From an uncultured Bacilli bacterium (GTDB taxonomy: Bacteria; Bacillota_I; Bacilli_A; RF39; UBA660), in assembly GCA_934129945.1 (NCBI GenBank), contig CAKOXC010000006.1, positions 3,851 through 67,850 on the forward strand: a DNA stretch of 64,000 bases, read 5' to 3'. The position numbers and the translations under genes are program-made. Below are positions 42,057 through 49,931 of this stretch, piece by piece. Numbering within the stretch: position 1 is the stretch's first letter; every line of letters starts with the position of its first letter. Under the pieces are notes generated by a model that had not been told where the DNA came from, did no database searches, and saw only the letters and a list, made by a program, of their open reading frames with translations.

Positions 42057-43052
42057 ATGACCGAAATTCAAAAAGAACAAATAAAAAAAATTGTTTATAC
42101 TTTTACAAAATTGGCTAATGTTAATGATGAGAGAATTTGTAATGATTTAATTAGTCGTTTAAGTGCTATGAGTGAAGAAGATGTTATTGATTATTTAGTA
42201 GTTGCACTTAATGATTTAGCAGAAAAAGGACAAGTAAAGATAGAAGATATTTTTTCTAATGTAGATTTGATTACATCACTATCTGAAAAATATTCTTCAA
42301 AAGAAGATTTAATGTCAAGATTAAATTGGTTAAAAAGTATGAATATGACTCATCCTCAAATGCCATTATCAGAAAATCATCAATTAGTAATAGAAGCTTT
42401 TGATAAATTTAATCAGATAATTGGAACTAATTTTGATTCATACTATACTGGTGGATTAATGGGATATTTAGCAACTAATCATCCTTTAGAAAGATATCAT
42501 GGAGATTTAGATTTATTTATAAATGAAGAACAATTACAATCTCTATATGAACTAGTAAAACAAAATGATGAATTTGAATTTATAAGTAATATGGATCATA
42601 AAGAGGAAAACGGACATGAATTTAAAATCCAATATAAAGGAACACCGATGAGTATTGGACTATTCCTTTTTGAAAGAAAACCAGACAATGAAATTGTGAT
42701 AAAAGAATACTATCATACTAATAACAATCCTAATGAAGAATTATTAGTAAATGAACAACATTTAGCACCAGAATATGCAGAAATGATATTTGCTAATGAC
42801 ATAAGAGAACATAATGGAATTTCATATAGAATGCAAAGTTTAGAAAGTATTTATAATGCTAAAAAGAACTCTAGACCTAAAGATAAATATGATGCAAGTA
42901 TAATTAAAGATAGTATAGATTTAATAGTTGATTATAATTTAGATACTAAAAAAAAGAATAATTATGATGTTAAAAGAAAAAATGCTGATATTTCTGTTGT
43001 TGCAGAAATGGAAAAAAAAATTAATGATTTAGAAATCGGACGACATATTTAA
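42057..43052 (+). CDS. Nucleotidyltransferase-fold protein (AbiEii/ANT-like)
   Basis: 331 residues. The nucleotidyltransferase core is YTGGLMGYLATNHPLERYHGDLDLFI: GG at about 132 and the metal-binding Asp150/Asp152 in DLDLF. A later RPKDKYDASI matches the downstream motif of aminoglycoside/lincosamide-type enzymes. Such folds occur in resistance enzymes and in tRNA- or protein-modifying toxins. It is followed after 15 bases by the kinase/hydrolase fusion, so the two probably form an operon. Substrate unknown. Confidence 0.7.
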   Translation: MTEIQKEQIKKIVYTFTKLANVNDERICNDLISRLSAMSEEDVIDYLVVALNDLAEKGQVKIEDIFSNVDLITSLSEKYSSKEDLMSRLNWLKSMNMTHPQMPLSENHQLVIEAFDKFNQIIGTNFDSYYTGGLMGYLATNHPLERYHGDLDLFINEEQLQSLYELVKQNDEFEFISNMDHKEENGHEFKIQYKGTPMSIGLFLFERKPDNEIVIKEYYHTNNNPNEELLVNEQHLAPEYAEMIFANDIREHNGISYRMQSLESIYNAKKNSRPKDKYDASIIKDSIDLIVDYNLDTKKKNNYDVKRKNADISVVAEMEKKINDLEIGRHI

Positions 43053-43067
43053 GAGGAGTGTTGAAAT

Positions 43068-45677
43068 ATGAATAATGAATTAGATATTAAACATCATAAT
43101 GTTGAGCAATATATTATAAACATTGCAGAACAATTAAATAAAGAAAAACAAGGAACTATTAGTGATGAAACTTTAAAAAAAGGAATTGAAGAATTTACTT
43201 CTTCTAAATATGATTCATATACAGAAGAACAAATATATAAAGAAATAAATGAAATAATACAAAAAATGCTTGAAGAAAGAGAATTAAGAAAACAAGAATT
43301 TTTAAAAAAGCAACAAGAATTAAGACAAGCAAAGTTTGAAGAATTAAGAAAATTATATTTAGAAACAAAAGAAAAATATCAAAATATGGATTATTCTATT
43401 GTTCAAACTATGGATACAAAATATATGCAAAGTTATAATGAAACCAAAGAAGTTCAATTAATGAATCAACTTGGTGAAACATTATATGGTTTTTATAAAG
43501 GTGTTAGTAGTCCGAATGAATATGAATTATTAGTATCAAGATTAGGTAAAATATGTGATATACCAGTAGCAGATTATTCATTGTATTTAGATAATGGAAC
43601 TATAGACGGAATAAGCATAAGCTGTATTCCAGATAAGGAAAGATATGATTTTATATCAGGATATGATTTTGTAAAAATATATCCAGAAGTAAGTGATGTT
43701 GTTTCTAGAATTAAAAATAATCCAGAGCAACCAAAACCTGAATTATCAAGAGATCAAACTCAATATTATATGGATATTTTATTAAAAGGTTTTTCAGAAA
43801 GAGTTAAGAACCCAGAACAATTAGAACAACTTAAAAAAGACTATTTCAAAGCAGTTTTATTTAATGCTATATTAGATCAGAAAGATTTCAATTACACTAA
43901 TTTTGCAGTATTATATGACAAAGTAAATGATTCATATCAAATGGCACCACTATTTGATAATGGTGCAGTAAAAAACAATGATTCATTAGAGGGAACATAT
44001 ATTACTACTCTTGGTAGATCTAAAAAGGAAGATGTTATTGATTTATTATTTACTGAATACTATGATTATGTTTCTGATTTTACTAAAAAATTAGTATCAG
44101 AAAATGAAAAATTAAATAATGGTGAGACAAGTATGATATCTGATATGATGACTTGTATTGATGACACAATTATTCATTCTGAAGCTGAGTCATACAAGCA
44201 AGTTGTTCAAGCAACATTACAAAAAGTCGTTGAAAGAGAAAAATTAAAACAAAATGTTCAAGATATTTATTATCAATATCCTACTGAAGATAGAAGTAAA
44301 GATATAAAAGGAAAAGTATATATTATGCCACCTAACCCAGAAAAAGGTTTTAATTGTGGCTATTCATTATTTGTTCCAGATGGATGTCAGCCAGATACTA
44401 CATTACTAGTTCATAGTTGTAATACTGGTGGTGCTGGAGTAAAAGATGGAAAACTAGATAGAACAAGAACCGCTATTCATTTATCTGAGGGAAATGAAGC
44501 TGCACGATTAAGCACAATTAAAACGAATCCTGGTATGTGGTTTGGTTCTGACTTAAAAATGCCTGTATTAACACCATTGATACCTAGAGTTCAAGGATAT
44601 TATACACAAGCATTAGGAAGTAAAGTATTTGAAAATGATGTTTCAATATTAATTGCAGATAATAATGATAGACCTATTGAAAAACAATTATCTGAACAAG
44701 AAATTAAACAAATACAAGAACAATGTAGAGATTTACCTTCTCAATTAGTTAGTATTATTTCTGAATCAAAAAGTGTTTTAGAACAATTAGGTGTTAAAGT
44801 TGATAGTAAAGTAATTATGGAAGGATATTCAGCAGGATCTAAATTTGCTAATTGTTTTACTGCATTACATCCTGAAATGGTCAAAGCTTGTATTAGTGGT
44901 GGAACAAGTGGATTAGGAATTTTACCTATTTCACAATTAAATGGAGAAACATTAAATTTCCCATTAGGTGTTGCAAATGTTCCAAATTTTAATGCTGAAG
45001 CATTTAAATCTATACCACAATATTATTATATAGGAAATCAAGATTATAATGATCCTGCAATGGTAAGTGATAAACAAAATGAAACACAGACACAACTACA
45101 ACCAAGATATAAAGAAAACTATACTCCTCACGAAATAACTCAAGTTCAAACACAGTTGGGTAAAAATCCACAAGAGAGATTTGATAATAATCAGAAAATG
45201 TATTCCCAATTAGGAGTAAATGCTAAATTTCAAAAGTTTAATGGAGATCACAATTCAGTAACACAACAAAGAGATAGTAATGGTAATTTTATCACAAACG
45301 AAAGTGTTAAAGAATTTATAAGAGAAGTTATTACAAAAGAAAAAACTATGCAGCAAACATCACAAACAAAAAGTAGTGAACCTGTTCGTTCACAATCAAA
45401 TGATACACCTAAAAAATCTAGATCATTTTCTCAAAGAAGTCAAAGTGAAGTTCAAGTTCATCAACATATAAAGCAAAAGAATCAAGCAATTAAACAACAA
45501 AAAGCACAAAAACAACAACTTAATAAACCAAAAGTAAAAACTTTATCAGCTCCATCATCTCAAGGAAATGGATCAAGTGGTAATAAAGGATACACTAATA
45601 TAATTTTACTATCATTAATAGTTAGCTTTGTTTGTGGAGCATTATTTATGGTTGTTTATATGATTATAGGGAGATAG
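43068..45677 (+). CDS. Multidomain protein: HipA/CtkA-like kinase fold, alpha/beta hydrolase and C-terminal membrane anchor
   Basis: 869 residues. Residues 1-115 are a coiled coil. Residues 120-400 resemble a HipA-like kinase: FNAILDQKDFNYTN (265-278) gives the catalytic Asp and Asn, and APLFDNG supplies Asp297. Residues 430-740 are an alpha/beta-hydrolase: LLVHSCNTGG, nucleophile elbow GYSAGS with Ser588, and His728 in NGDHNS. A Gln/Lys/Ser-rich linker leads to one C-terminal membrane helix (about 842-866). The next frame begins 3 bases later. I know of no described protein with this combination; enzymatic assignments rest on motifs. Confidence 0.65.
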   Translation: MNNELDIKHHNVEQYIINIAEQLNKEKQGTISDETLKKGIEEFTSSKYDSYTEEQIYKEINEIIQKMLEERELRKQEFLKKQQELRQAKFEELRKLYLETKEKYQNMDYSIVQTMDTKYMQSYNETKEVQLMNQLGETLYGFYKGVSSPNEYELLVSRLGKICDIPVADYSLYLDNGTIDGISISCIPDKERYDFISGYDFVKIYPEVSDVVSRIKNNPEQPKPELSRDQTQYYMDILLKGFSERVKNPEQLEQLKKDYFKAVLFNAILDQKDFNYTNFAVLYDKVNDSYQMAPLFDNGAVKNNDSLEGTYITTLGRSKKEDVIDLLFTEYYDYVSDFTKKLVSENEKLNNGETSMISDMMTCIDDTIIHSEAESYKQVVQATLQKVVEREKLKQNVQDIYYQYPTEDRSKDIKGKVYIMPPNPEKGFNCGYSLFVPDGCQPDTTLLVHSCNTGGAGVKDGKLDRTRTAIHLSEGNEAARLSTIKTNPGMWFGSDLKMPVLTPLIPRVQGYYTQALGSKVFENDVSILIADNNDRPIEKQLSEQEIKQIQEQCRDLPSQLVSIISESKSVLEQLGVKVDSKVIMEGYSAGSKFANCFTALHPEMVKACISGGTSGLGILPISQLNGETLNFPLGVANVPNFNAEAFKSIPQYYYIGNQDYNDPAMVSDKQNETQTQLQPRYKENYTPHEITQVQTQLGKNPQERFDNNQKMYSQLGVNAKFQKFNGDHNSVTQQRDSNGNFITNESVKEFIREVITKEKTMQQTSQTKSSEPVRSQSNDTPKKSRSFSQRSQSEVQVHQHIKQKNQAIKQQKAQKQQLNKPKVKTLSAPSSQGNGSSGNKGYTNIILLSLIVSFVCGALFMVVYMIIGR

Positions 45678-45680
45678 TAT

Positions 45681-46268
45681 ATGCCAAGTCATAAAATTCA
45701 TATTAAAATAGCACAAGATATAAATAAAAAACTTAAACTGGATAATGATTCAATCATGCTAGGTAGTGTTTTACCTGATCTAACTACTACAAAAAATCAT
45801 GGACTATCACATTTTCAATATAAAGATGAATATCCATATAATCTAGCAAATGCAGGTGAATTTATAAAAAAATATCCTAATATGAATGATGACATTTCTA
45901 TAGGATATATAATTCACTTATTAACTGATAGATTTTATAATGACTGGTATTATAGAAATTTTAAATTAAAAGGTATTAATAAAACGAAAGAATTTTAACA
46001 TAGTTTATTTGAGTCTTATGATAATTATATTCTGAAACATTTTAAATTAAATAAATTTAATGATATTGAAGTAATTAATAAAATACCAAACTATCAAGAT
46101 TTGGAATTTGATAAAAAATATTTAATAAATTATATTGATAAATTTAATAATGAAATTGCTAATAGTGAAATTGATGATATTTATACAATTGATAATCTAG
46201 ATTCGTTAAATCAACTATACAATGATTGCTTATCATTTATACTAAATTTTCTAGAAGAAAGGAAGTAA
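45681..46268 (+). pseudogene. Zinc-dependent phospholipase C-like protein, interrupted by one in-frame stop
   Basis: The first 105 codons encode MPSHKIHIKIAQDIN, LGSVLPDLTTTKNHGLSHF and SIGYIIHLLTDRFYNDWYY, the His/Asp pattern of the Zn-dependent phospholipase C/HD-like fold. A TAA at 45996-45998 stops it. The same frame then stays open for another 89 codons with a plausible helical sequence to a TAA at 46266-46268, 3 bases before the next gene. A single substitution (for example AAA to TAA) explains the break. It could also be a sequencing error. Confidence 0.7.
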
Positions 46269-46271
46269 ACA

Positions 46272-46886
46272 ATGGATAATAACTTAAATGTAAAAATATT
46301 AGAATCATATGTTGAAATAGATAAAATTCATGATGATATTAATAGTAAAATATTTAGTTTTATTACAAAAGCAAATGAACTTGTTGAATTATCAGAAGAT
46401 GATTATCAAATTGAAAAAACATTAATGTTAAACAAAATATCATTAAAAGGCTATGTCTTGGATTCTGATTTATGTAATCAATTGAATGAAAATAATATTA
46501 ATGATTATTCAATAGATGAACTTAAAAATTATATAATGCAATATGAAAAATCGTTTAATACTGATTATTCACAATACTTGTTAGCACTTTCTCTATATGA
46601 ACTAATTGAAGATATAGAAGAACAAGTTAATTCTAAAATAGAATTAGAAATAAGTGAATTAAGTAATATAATACAAAACATAAGTGATATTAAAAATACC
46701 GAGAAAACCAACTATGAAAAATTATATTATAATTTCAAAAGTCAACTAGATGATTGTTTTAAAGAAAATAAATTAGATGAAAAGTCCTATGGAATATGTA
46801 TTCAAATATTAAATGATATATTTAATTTTTATATAAGTGGTTATCCAAATATACCAGATGAGTACTTATATCATGAAGAAAGTTAA
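46272..46886 (+). CDS. Hypothetical helical protein, last gene of the cassette
   Basis: 204 residues, acidic and helical, probably with coiled coils; no membrane segment, no cysteines of note and no recognised motif. It starts 3 bases after the phospholipase-like frame ends, so the genes from 42057 to 46886 look like one transcription unit. SD AGAAAGGAAG. Confidence 0.6.
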   Translation: MDNNLNVKILESYVEIDKIHDDINSKIFSFITKANELVELSEDDYQIEKTLMLNKISLKGYVLDSDLCNQLNENNINDYSIDELKNYIMQYEKSFNTDYSQYLLALSLYELIEDIEEQVNSKIELEISELSNIIQNISDIKNTEKTNYEKLYYNFKSQLDDCFKENKLDEKSYGICIQILNDIFNFYISGYPNIPDEYLYHEES

Positions 46887-46888
46887 AG

Positions 46889-46976
46889 ACTATCTTTAAG
46901 GCAAGATAGTAACACACTACCAAGTCGGCATAATGCCAACTAGGAATAGTGTGCAAAGGGACACCCTTTTGAAACC
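46889..46976 (+). other. Candidate transfer origin (oriT) with nested inverted repeats
   Basis: In order: ACTATCTT/AAGATAGT hairpin (46889-46910); CACACTA (46913-46919) paired with TAGTGTG (46947-46953), enclosing AGT-GGCA/TGCC-ACT; then CAAAGGG-ACA-CCCTTTTG. TAGTGTG is the conserved core at the nick of MobV-family origins such as pMV158, and this element encodes a MobV relaxase. A structured RNA is the alternative. Confidence 0.45.
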
Positions 46977-46981
46977 CAATA

Positions 46982-47026
46982 AGCAACATTTCACAAACTA
47001 TCGTAAGTGAATGTTGCTCTTTTTTA
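46982..47026 (+). terminator. Terminator after the candidate oriT
   Basis: AGCAACATT-TCAC pairs with GTGA-ATGTTGCT, then a T run. Further hairpins follow (AGAATAC/GTATTCT at about 47055-47106, and AATAACC/GGTTATT up to a T run at about 47163) with no gene between 46887 and 47170. Confidence 0.75.
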
Positions 47027-47170
47027 TTTTGTCATGCGACTTCATAAAAAAGAAAGAATACTATCGCCACTTTCATGAGTAAACTCACAAAACGTGCCCC
47101 GTATTCTTTAAATAAAAATAACCTAATACCTAATCTAACGAAAAGGTAAAAGGTTATTTTTTTATTTGAA

Positions 47171-47599
47171 TTATTTATTATTCTTTAATAAATTTGCTGT
47201 GTCCTTTTTAGCATTCCATATTGATAGATACATAAATAATTCAAATTCTAATGTCATAATAAATGCACCTATTATGACAAAATTATTTTTCATAACATTA
47301 TGATTAAATGTATCAAAGAATACTACTAAGCATAATAATGTTCCGAAAAATACAACTAGCAATGTTGTGCTATCATCAAAACTTCTTTTAATTGTTCTTG
47401 ATTTATTCTTATCTATATCTAATCCTAATTTGCTCCAAGCATTTAAATCTAATATAAGACTAACTGCAAGTAAAGCTGTTGAAGCCCAGAACATATTTTT
47501 AAAATAATTGCTACCAACTATTTGTGATAATCCAAAACTTACTACAAAGAATATTGATAATAATATTACTGCTATCTTTATTATTTTACTATTTCGCAT
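47171..47599 (-). CDS. Small multi-pass membrane protein
   Basis: 142 residues with about four hydrophobic segments (IAVILLSIFFVVSFGL, MFWASTALLAVSLIL, TTLLVVFFGTLLCLVVFF, FVIIGAFIMTLEFELFMYL). It overlaps the upstream XRE regulator by 11 bases, so the pair is co-translated, an arrangement that suggests a regulator-membrane partner or an immunity function. Family not recognised. Confidence 0.6.
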   Translation of the reverse strand: MRNSKIIKIAVILLSIFFVVSFGLSQIVGSNYFKNMFWASTALLAVSLILDLNAWSKLGLDIDKNKSRTIKRSFDDSTTLLVVFFGTLLCLVVFFDTFNHNVMKNNFVIIGAFIMTLEFELFMYLSIWNAKKDTANLLKNNK

Positions 47600-48089
47600 T
47601 TTTATTTCTCTCCTTTACTTTTAAACTTTGAATTAAATTAATTATTTCGTCTTGTGTATTTATTTGATACTTTGTATCTTCAATAGTATTTTGTAATAAC
47701 TCTCTTTCACTTTCTATTATACTTTCATCATTTAGTTTTTCTTCACAAGATAAAACTAACTTTTCAAGATTTTGTTTATTTCCTAAAACATTAACTTCTG
47801 CCTCATTAAGTTCATCTCCTTTTAATTTAGAATAATAATCTTTTATAAAAGGATTTAATGGACTGACTTCTATACCTAATCCAATCATATACATTAGATC
47901 ACTATAATTAACATCTAATACATTACTTATCTTACGAAGTATTTTAGGACTTGGTTCTTTTCTTATACCTGATTCAATTTTAGAAAGTTCAGAGTTATTT
48001 ATATTCGCCAATTTTGCAAGTTGTCTTTGCGAAAGATTAGCTTTTTCTCTAGCTTCGGTAATTACTTCACCGATATTTTTTTCTAGCAT
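47589..48089 (-). CDS. XRE-family repressor of the element (cI-like)
   Basis: 166 residues. N-terminal HTH (EVITEAREKANLSQRQLAKLANINNSELSKIESGIRKEP), then a helical charged tail without a peptidase domain. SD AGGTGA. It is transcribed divergently from the replication-type gene at 48270, and direct repeats in the gap overlap that gene's promoter. It is therefore a good candidate for the switch that keeps the element quiet. Confidence 0.8.
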   Translation of the reverse strand: MLEKNIGEVITEAREKANLSQRQLAKLANINNSELSKIESGIRKEPSPKILRKISNVLDVNYSDLMYMIGLGIEVSPLNPFIKDYYSKLKGDELNEAEVNVLGNKQNLEKLVLSCEEKLNDESIIESERELLQNTIEDTKYQINTQDEIINLIQSLKVKERNKNAK

Positions 48090-48126
48090 AGAAATTCACC
48101 TCACACCATAATAATACACCTATTGG

Positions 48127-48196
48127 GTAAAAATGTCAACATTTTTTATTTTTTTGAGTAAAAATGTTGACAACGATGTAATTAGCATGATATATT
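48127..48196 (+). promoter_or_regulatory. Operator-promoter region of the replication genes
   Basis: GTAAAAATGTCAACA (from 48127) and GTAAAAATGTTGACA (from 48158) are direct repeats that also contain TGTCAACA/TGTTGACA inverted elements. The second includes the -35 TTGACA (48167-48172); after 18 bp comes TGA-TATATT (-10, 48191-48196). A repressor bound to the repeat would block this promoter. Confidence 0.65.
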
Positions 48197-48269
48197 ATAT
48201 GTGTTTCCAAATGAACCCATTTTAAAATTAAATGGGTAACATAGAAAAAGAAAGGAGGAAATCAAATGT

Positions 48270-48536
48270 ATGAGATTGAAAAAGCAACTAGAATTAATTG
48301 ATCCAAGAGTATGGAGAGATAAGAATATCAAGTTTGAAACAAAACTGATATACAAAATACTCTGTGCAGAACAATCCCAAAGATGTGAATTCACAAGCAT
48401 AAGCATTGGGAAAGTTCAAAAAAAGTTAAGTATAACAAATGTTGGATTCAAAAAGAACCTACAAATATTAGAAGATAACAAATATATAAGGTTCAATGAA
48501 TACAGCCGAGGATTATACACATACGAGATTTGTTAG
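48270..48536 (+). CDS. Small replication-initiator-like winged-helix protein
   Basis: 88 residues. FETKLIYKILCAEQSQRCEFTSISIGKVQKKLSITNVGFKKNLQILEDNKYI has the layout of the helix-turn-helix of phage/plasmid replication initiators. SD AAGGAGG lies 11 bases upstream; another ATG 4 bases earlier opens only a 12-codon frame. The leader contains ACCCATTT/AAATGGGT. It is the first gene right of the operator region. Confidence 0.55.
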   Translation: MRLKKQLELIDPRVWRDKNIKFETKLIYKILCAEQSQRCEFTSISIGKVQKKLSITNVGFKKNLQILEDNKYIRFNEYSRGLYTYEIC

Positions 48537-48821
48537 AAAAGATTGAATCGCTAACAAATAAAGGTTCAGTAAATGTTCGTAGATTTATATTAGAACCTAT
48601 CTTATAGAAATATAAGATGAACAAGTTTGAAGTAAAACATATTTCAAAGAACGAAATAAAAGAATAAAAGGGATTGAAATATGTTGTATGTATGTTTTAC
48701 TTCAAGCAACCTATTAGTGAGATTTATCTCACACAGGGATTTTATTGTCATTATTAGTATGACTTGTAAGTAGTGGTTACAAGTTTTTTTATTGCCTAAA
48801 ATTAAGAAAGGAGAATGATTT
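48537..48821. other. Hairpin-rich intergenic region, candidate replication origin
   Basis: No gene is visible. It contains AGGTTC/GAACCT (48562-48598), ATCTTATA-GAAA-TATAAGAT (48599-48618), a 21-bp arm at 48627-48647 that pairs with 48674-48705 (the right arm has an 11-base insertion), GTGAGAT/ATCTCAC near 48717-48732, and a terminator-like CTTGTAA/TTACAAG plus T run ending near 48792. It lies between two initiator-like genes. Confidence 0.5.
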
Positions 48822-49100
48822 ATGAACAACGATATAACAAATTTAAAATATGTAGAAGTTCCAGTGGTAGTTTTATTAGATGAAGATTTATCTACTACTA
48901 CTAAACTTTTAATGGGTTTAATAACTACTCTATCAATGCAAGAGGGTTTTTGTTTTGCTAGTAATAGATATTTAAGTAATCTTATGAAAGTATCTAGAAG
49001 AACAATTACTAGTTGCATAGCTTCATTAAGAAAGAAAAACTATATTAGAGTTGAAAGTGAACCTAATACTAGAAGAATATATTTAGCAAATATCTTCTAG
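48822..49100 (+). CDS. Winged-helix protein of the replication-initiator type (HTH_36-like)
   Basis: 92 residues: LKYVEVPVVVLLDEDLSTTTKLLMGLITTLSMQEGFCFASNRYLSNLMKVSRRTITSCIASLRKKNYIRVE. The start and the 'new-cell-type' winged helix are typical of small initiator/helix-turn-helix_36 proteins on mobile elements. SD AAAGGAG. It follows the hairpin-rich region, which it may bind. Confidence 0.65.
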   Translation: MNNDITNLKYVEVPVVVLLDEDLSTTTKLLMGLITTLSMQEGFCFASNRYLSNLMKVSRRTITSCIASLRKKNYIRVESEPNTRRIYLANIF

Positions 49101-49251
49101 AGTTTATAGCAAGATACTACTAATCAGTATAGCGAGTATCTTCTAATATAATAAATAAGATAATAAATAATATTAATAAATAATATAAATTTAAATTTAT
49201 TTAAATAATTTAAATCTTTAAAAAAAATTAAAATGAAGGGAATGATAAAAA
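49101..49251. other. Very AT-rich gap
   Basis: About 150 bp, almost only A and T (ATAATAAATAAGATAATAAA-type). No gene; it could help DNA melting near a replication origin. Confidence 0.4.
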
Positions 49252-49671
49252 ATGAAATATGATTTAAACGAAATAATTATATCTGGAACTATTAATAGTA
49301 TCACAGATAATAAAAATGATTATATTAAGTTTGGTTTAACCACTCTTAAATATGATGAAAGAAAAGTTTTTGCTAGTTTTAATATTAACCGAAATCTTTA
49401 TGAAATATATAAAGATTTTTTTGTTAAAGGAACAAAAGTATTTATAAAAGGTTATCTTAACTCTTATATTACCAATAATAAAATCCAAAGTTTTGTAACT
49501 GTGACCGATATAGCAAATAATCAAGATGAGATTATGACTGGCAGAAAAGGTCCTCATATAAGACTTGATCCAGACGGAGTTGAAGTTTGGGACGGAAAAC
49601 GATGTGAAGCAATACCACCTACTGAAGAAGAACTTAAAGAAATGGAAGAATTATTAAAAGAATATCAATAG
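49252..49671 (+). CDS. SSB-like OB-fold protein
   Basis: 139 residues. IIISGTINSITDNKNDYIKFGLTT ... VFASFNINRNLYEIYKDFFVKGTKVFIKGYLNSYITNNKIQSFVTVTDI follows the strand order of single-stranded DNA-binding proteins. The C-terminus is acidic (EEELKEMEELLKEYQ). It would coat single-stranded DNA during transfer or replication of the element. SD GAAGGGAATG. Confidence 0.65.
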   Translation: MKYDLNEIIISGTINSITDNKNDYIKFGLTTLKYDERKVFASFNINRNLYEIYKDFFVKGTKVFIKGYLNSYITNNKIQSFVTVTDIANNQDEIMTGRKGPHIRLDPDGVEVWDGKRCEAIPPTEEELKEMEELLKEYQ

Positions 49672-49687
49672 AAAGGTGTGATAATTT

Positions 49688-49744
49688 ATGAAGAATAGTA
49701 ATTTTTATAAACTATTACACATAGAATTCATTGTGGAGGAATAA
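49688..49744 (+). CDS. 18-residue leader peptide ORF
   Basis: An SD GAAAGGTGTGAT is followed by an 18-codon frame ending just before the next gene; its last codons overlap that gene's SD (GGAGGAAT). It may couple translation. Confidence 0.35.
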   Translation: MKNSNFYKLLHIEFIVEE

Positions 49745-49746
49745 TC

Positions 49747-49929
49747 ATGTATGACACATTAGAATTTTATGATAGTAATGGTTGTGATTTAAAAGAAGTT
49801 TTGAAAAGCTGTATATATAAATACTATATGGCTAATAAAAATTCATTAAAAGTATTTAAAACGGACGAAAAAAATAGTATAATTGATTCAACTAATAAAG
49901 TGAATGTGTTGTCTACTGAAAGGAGTTAA
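49747..49929 (+). CDS. Small protein directly upstream of the recombinase
   Basis: 60 residues, SD GGAGGAAT. No recognised motif. It ends 2 bases before the recombinase start and so is translated with it. Small proteins in this position sometimes control the direction of serine recombinases, but this is inference from position. Confidence 0.5.
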   Translation: MYDTLEFYDSNGCDLKEVLKSCIYKYYMANKNSLKVFKTDEKNSIIDSTNKVNVLSTERS

Positions 49930-49931
49930 AA

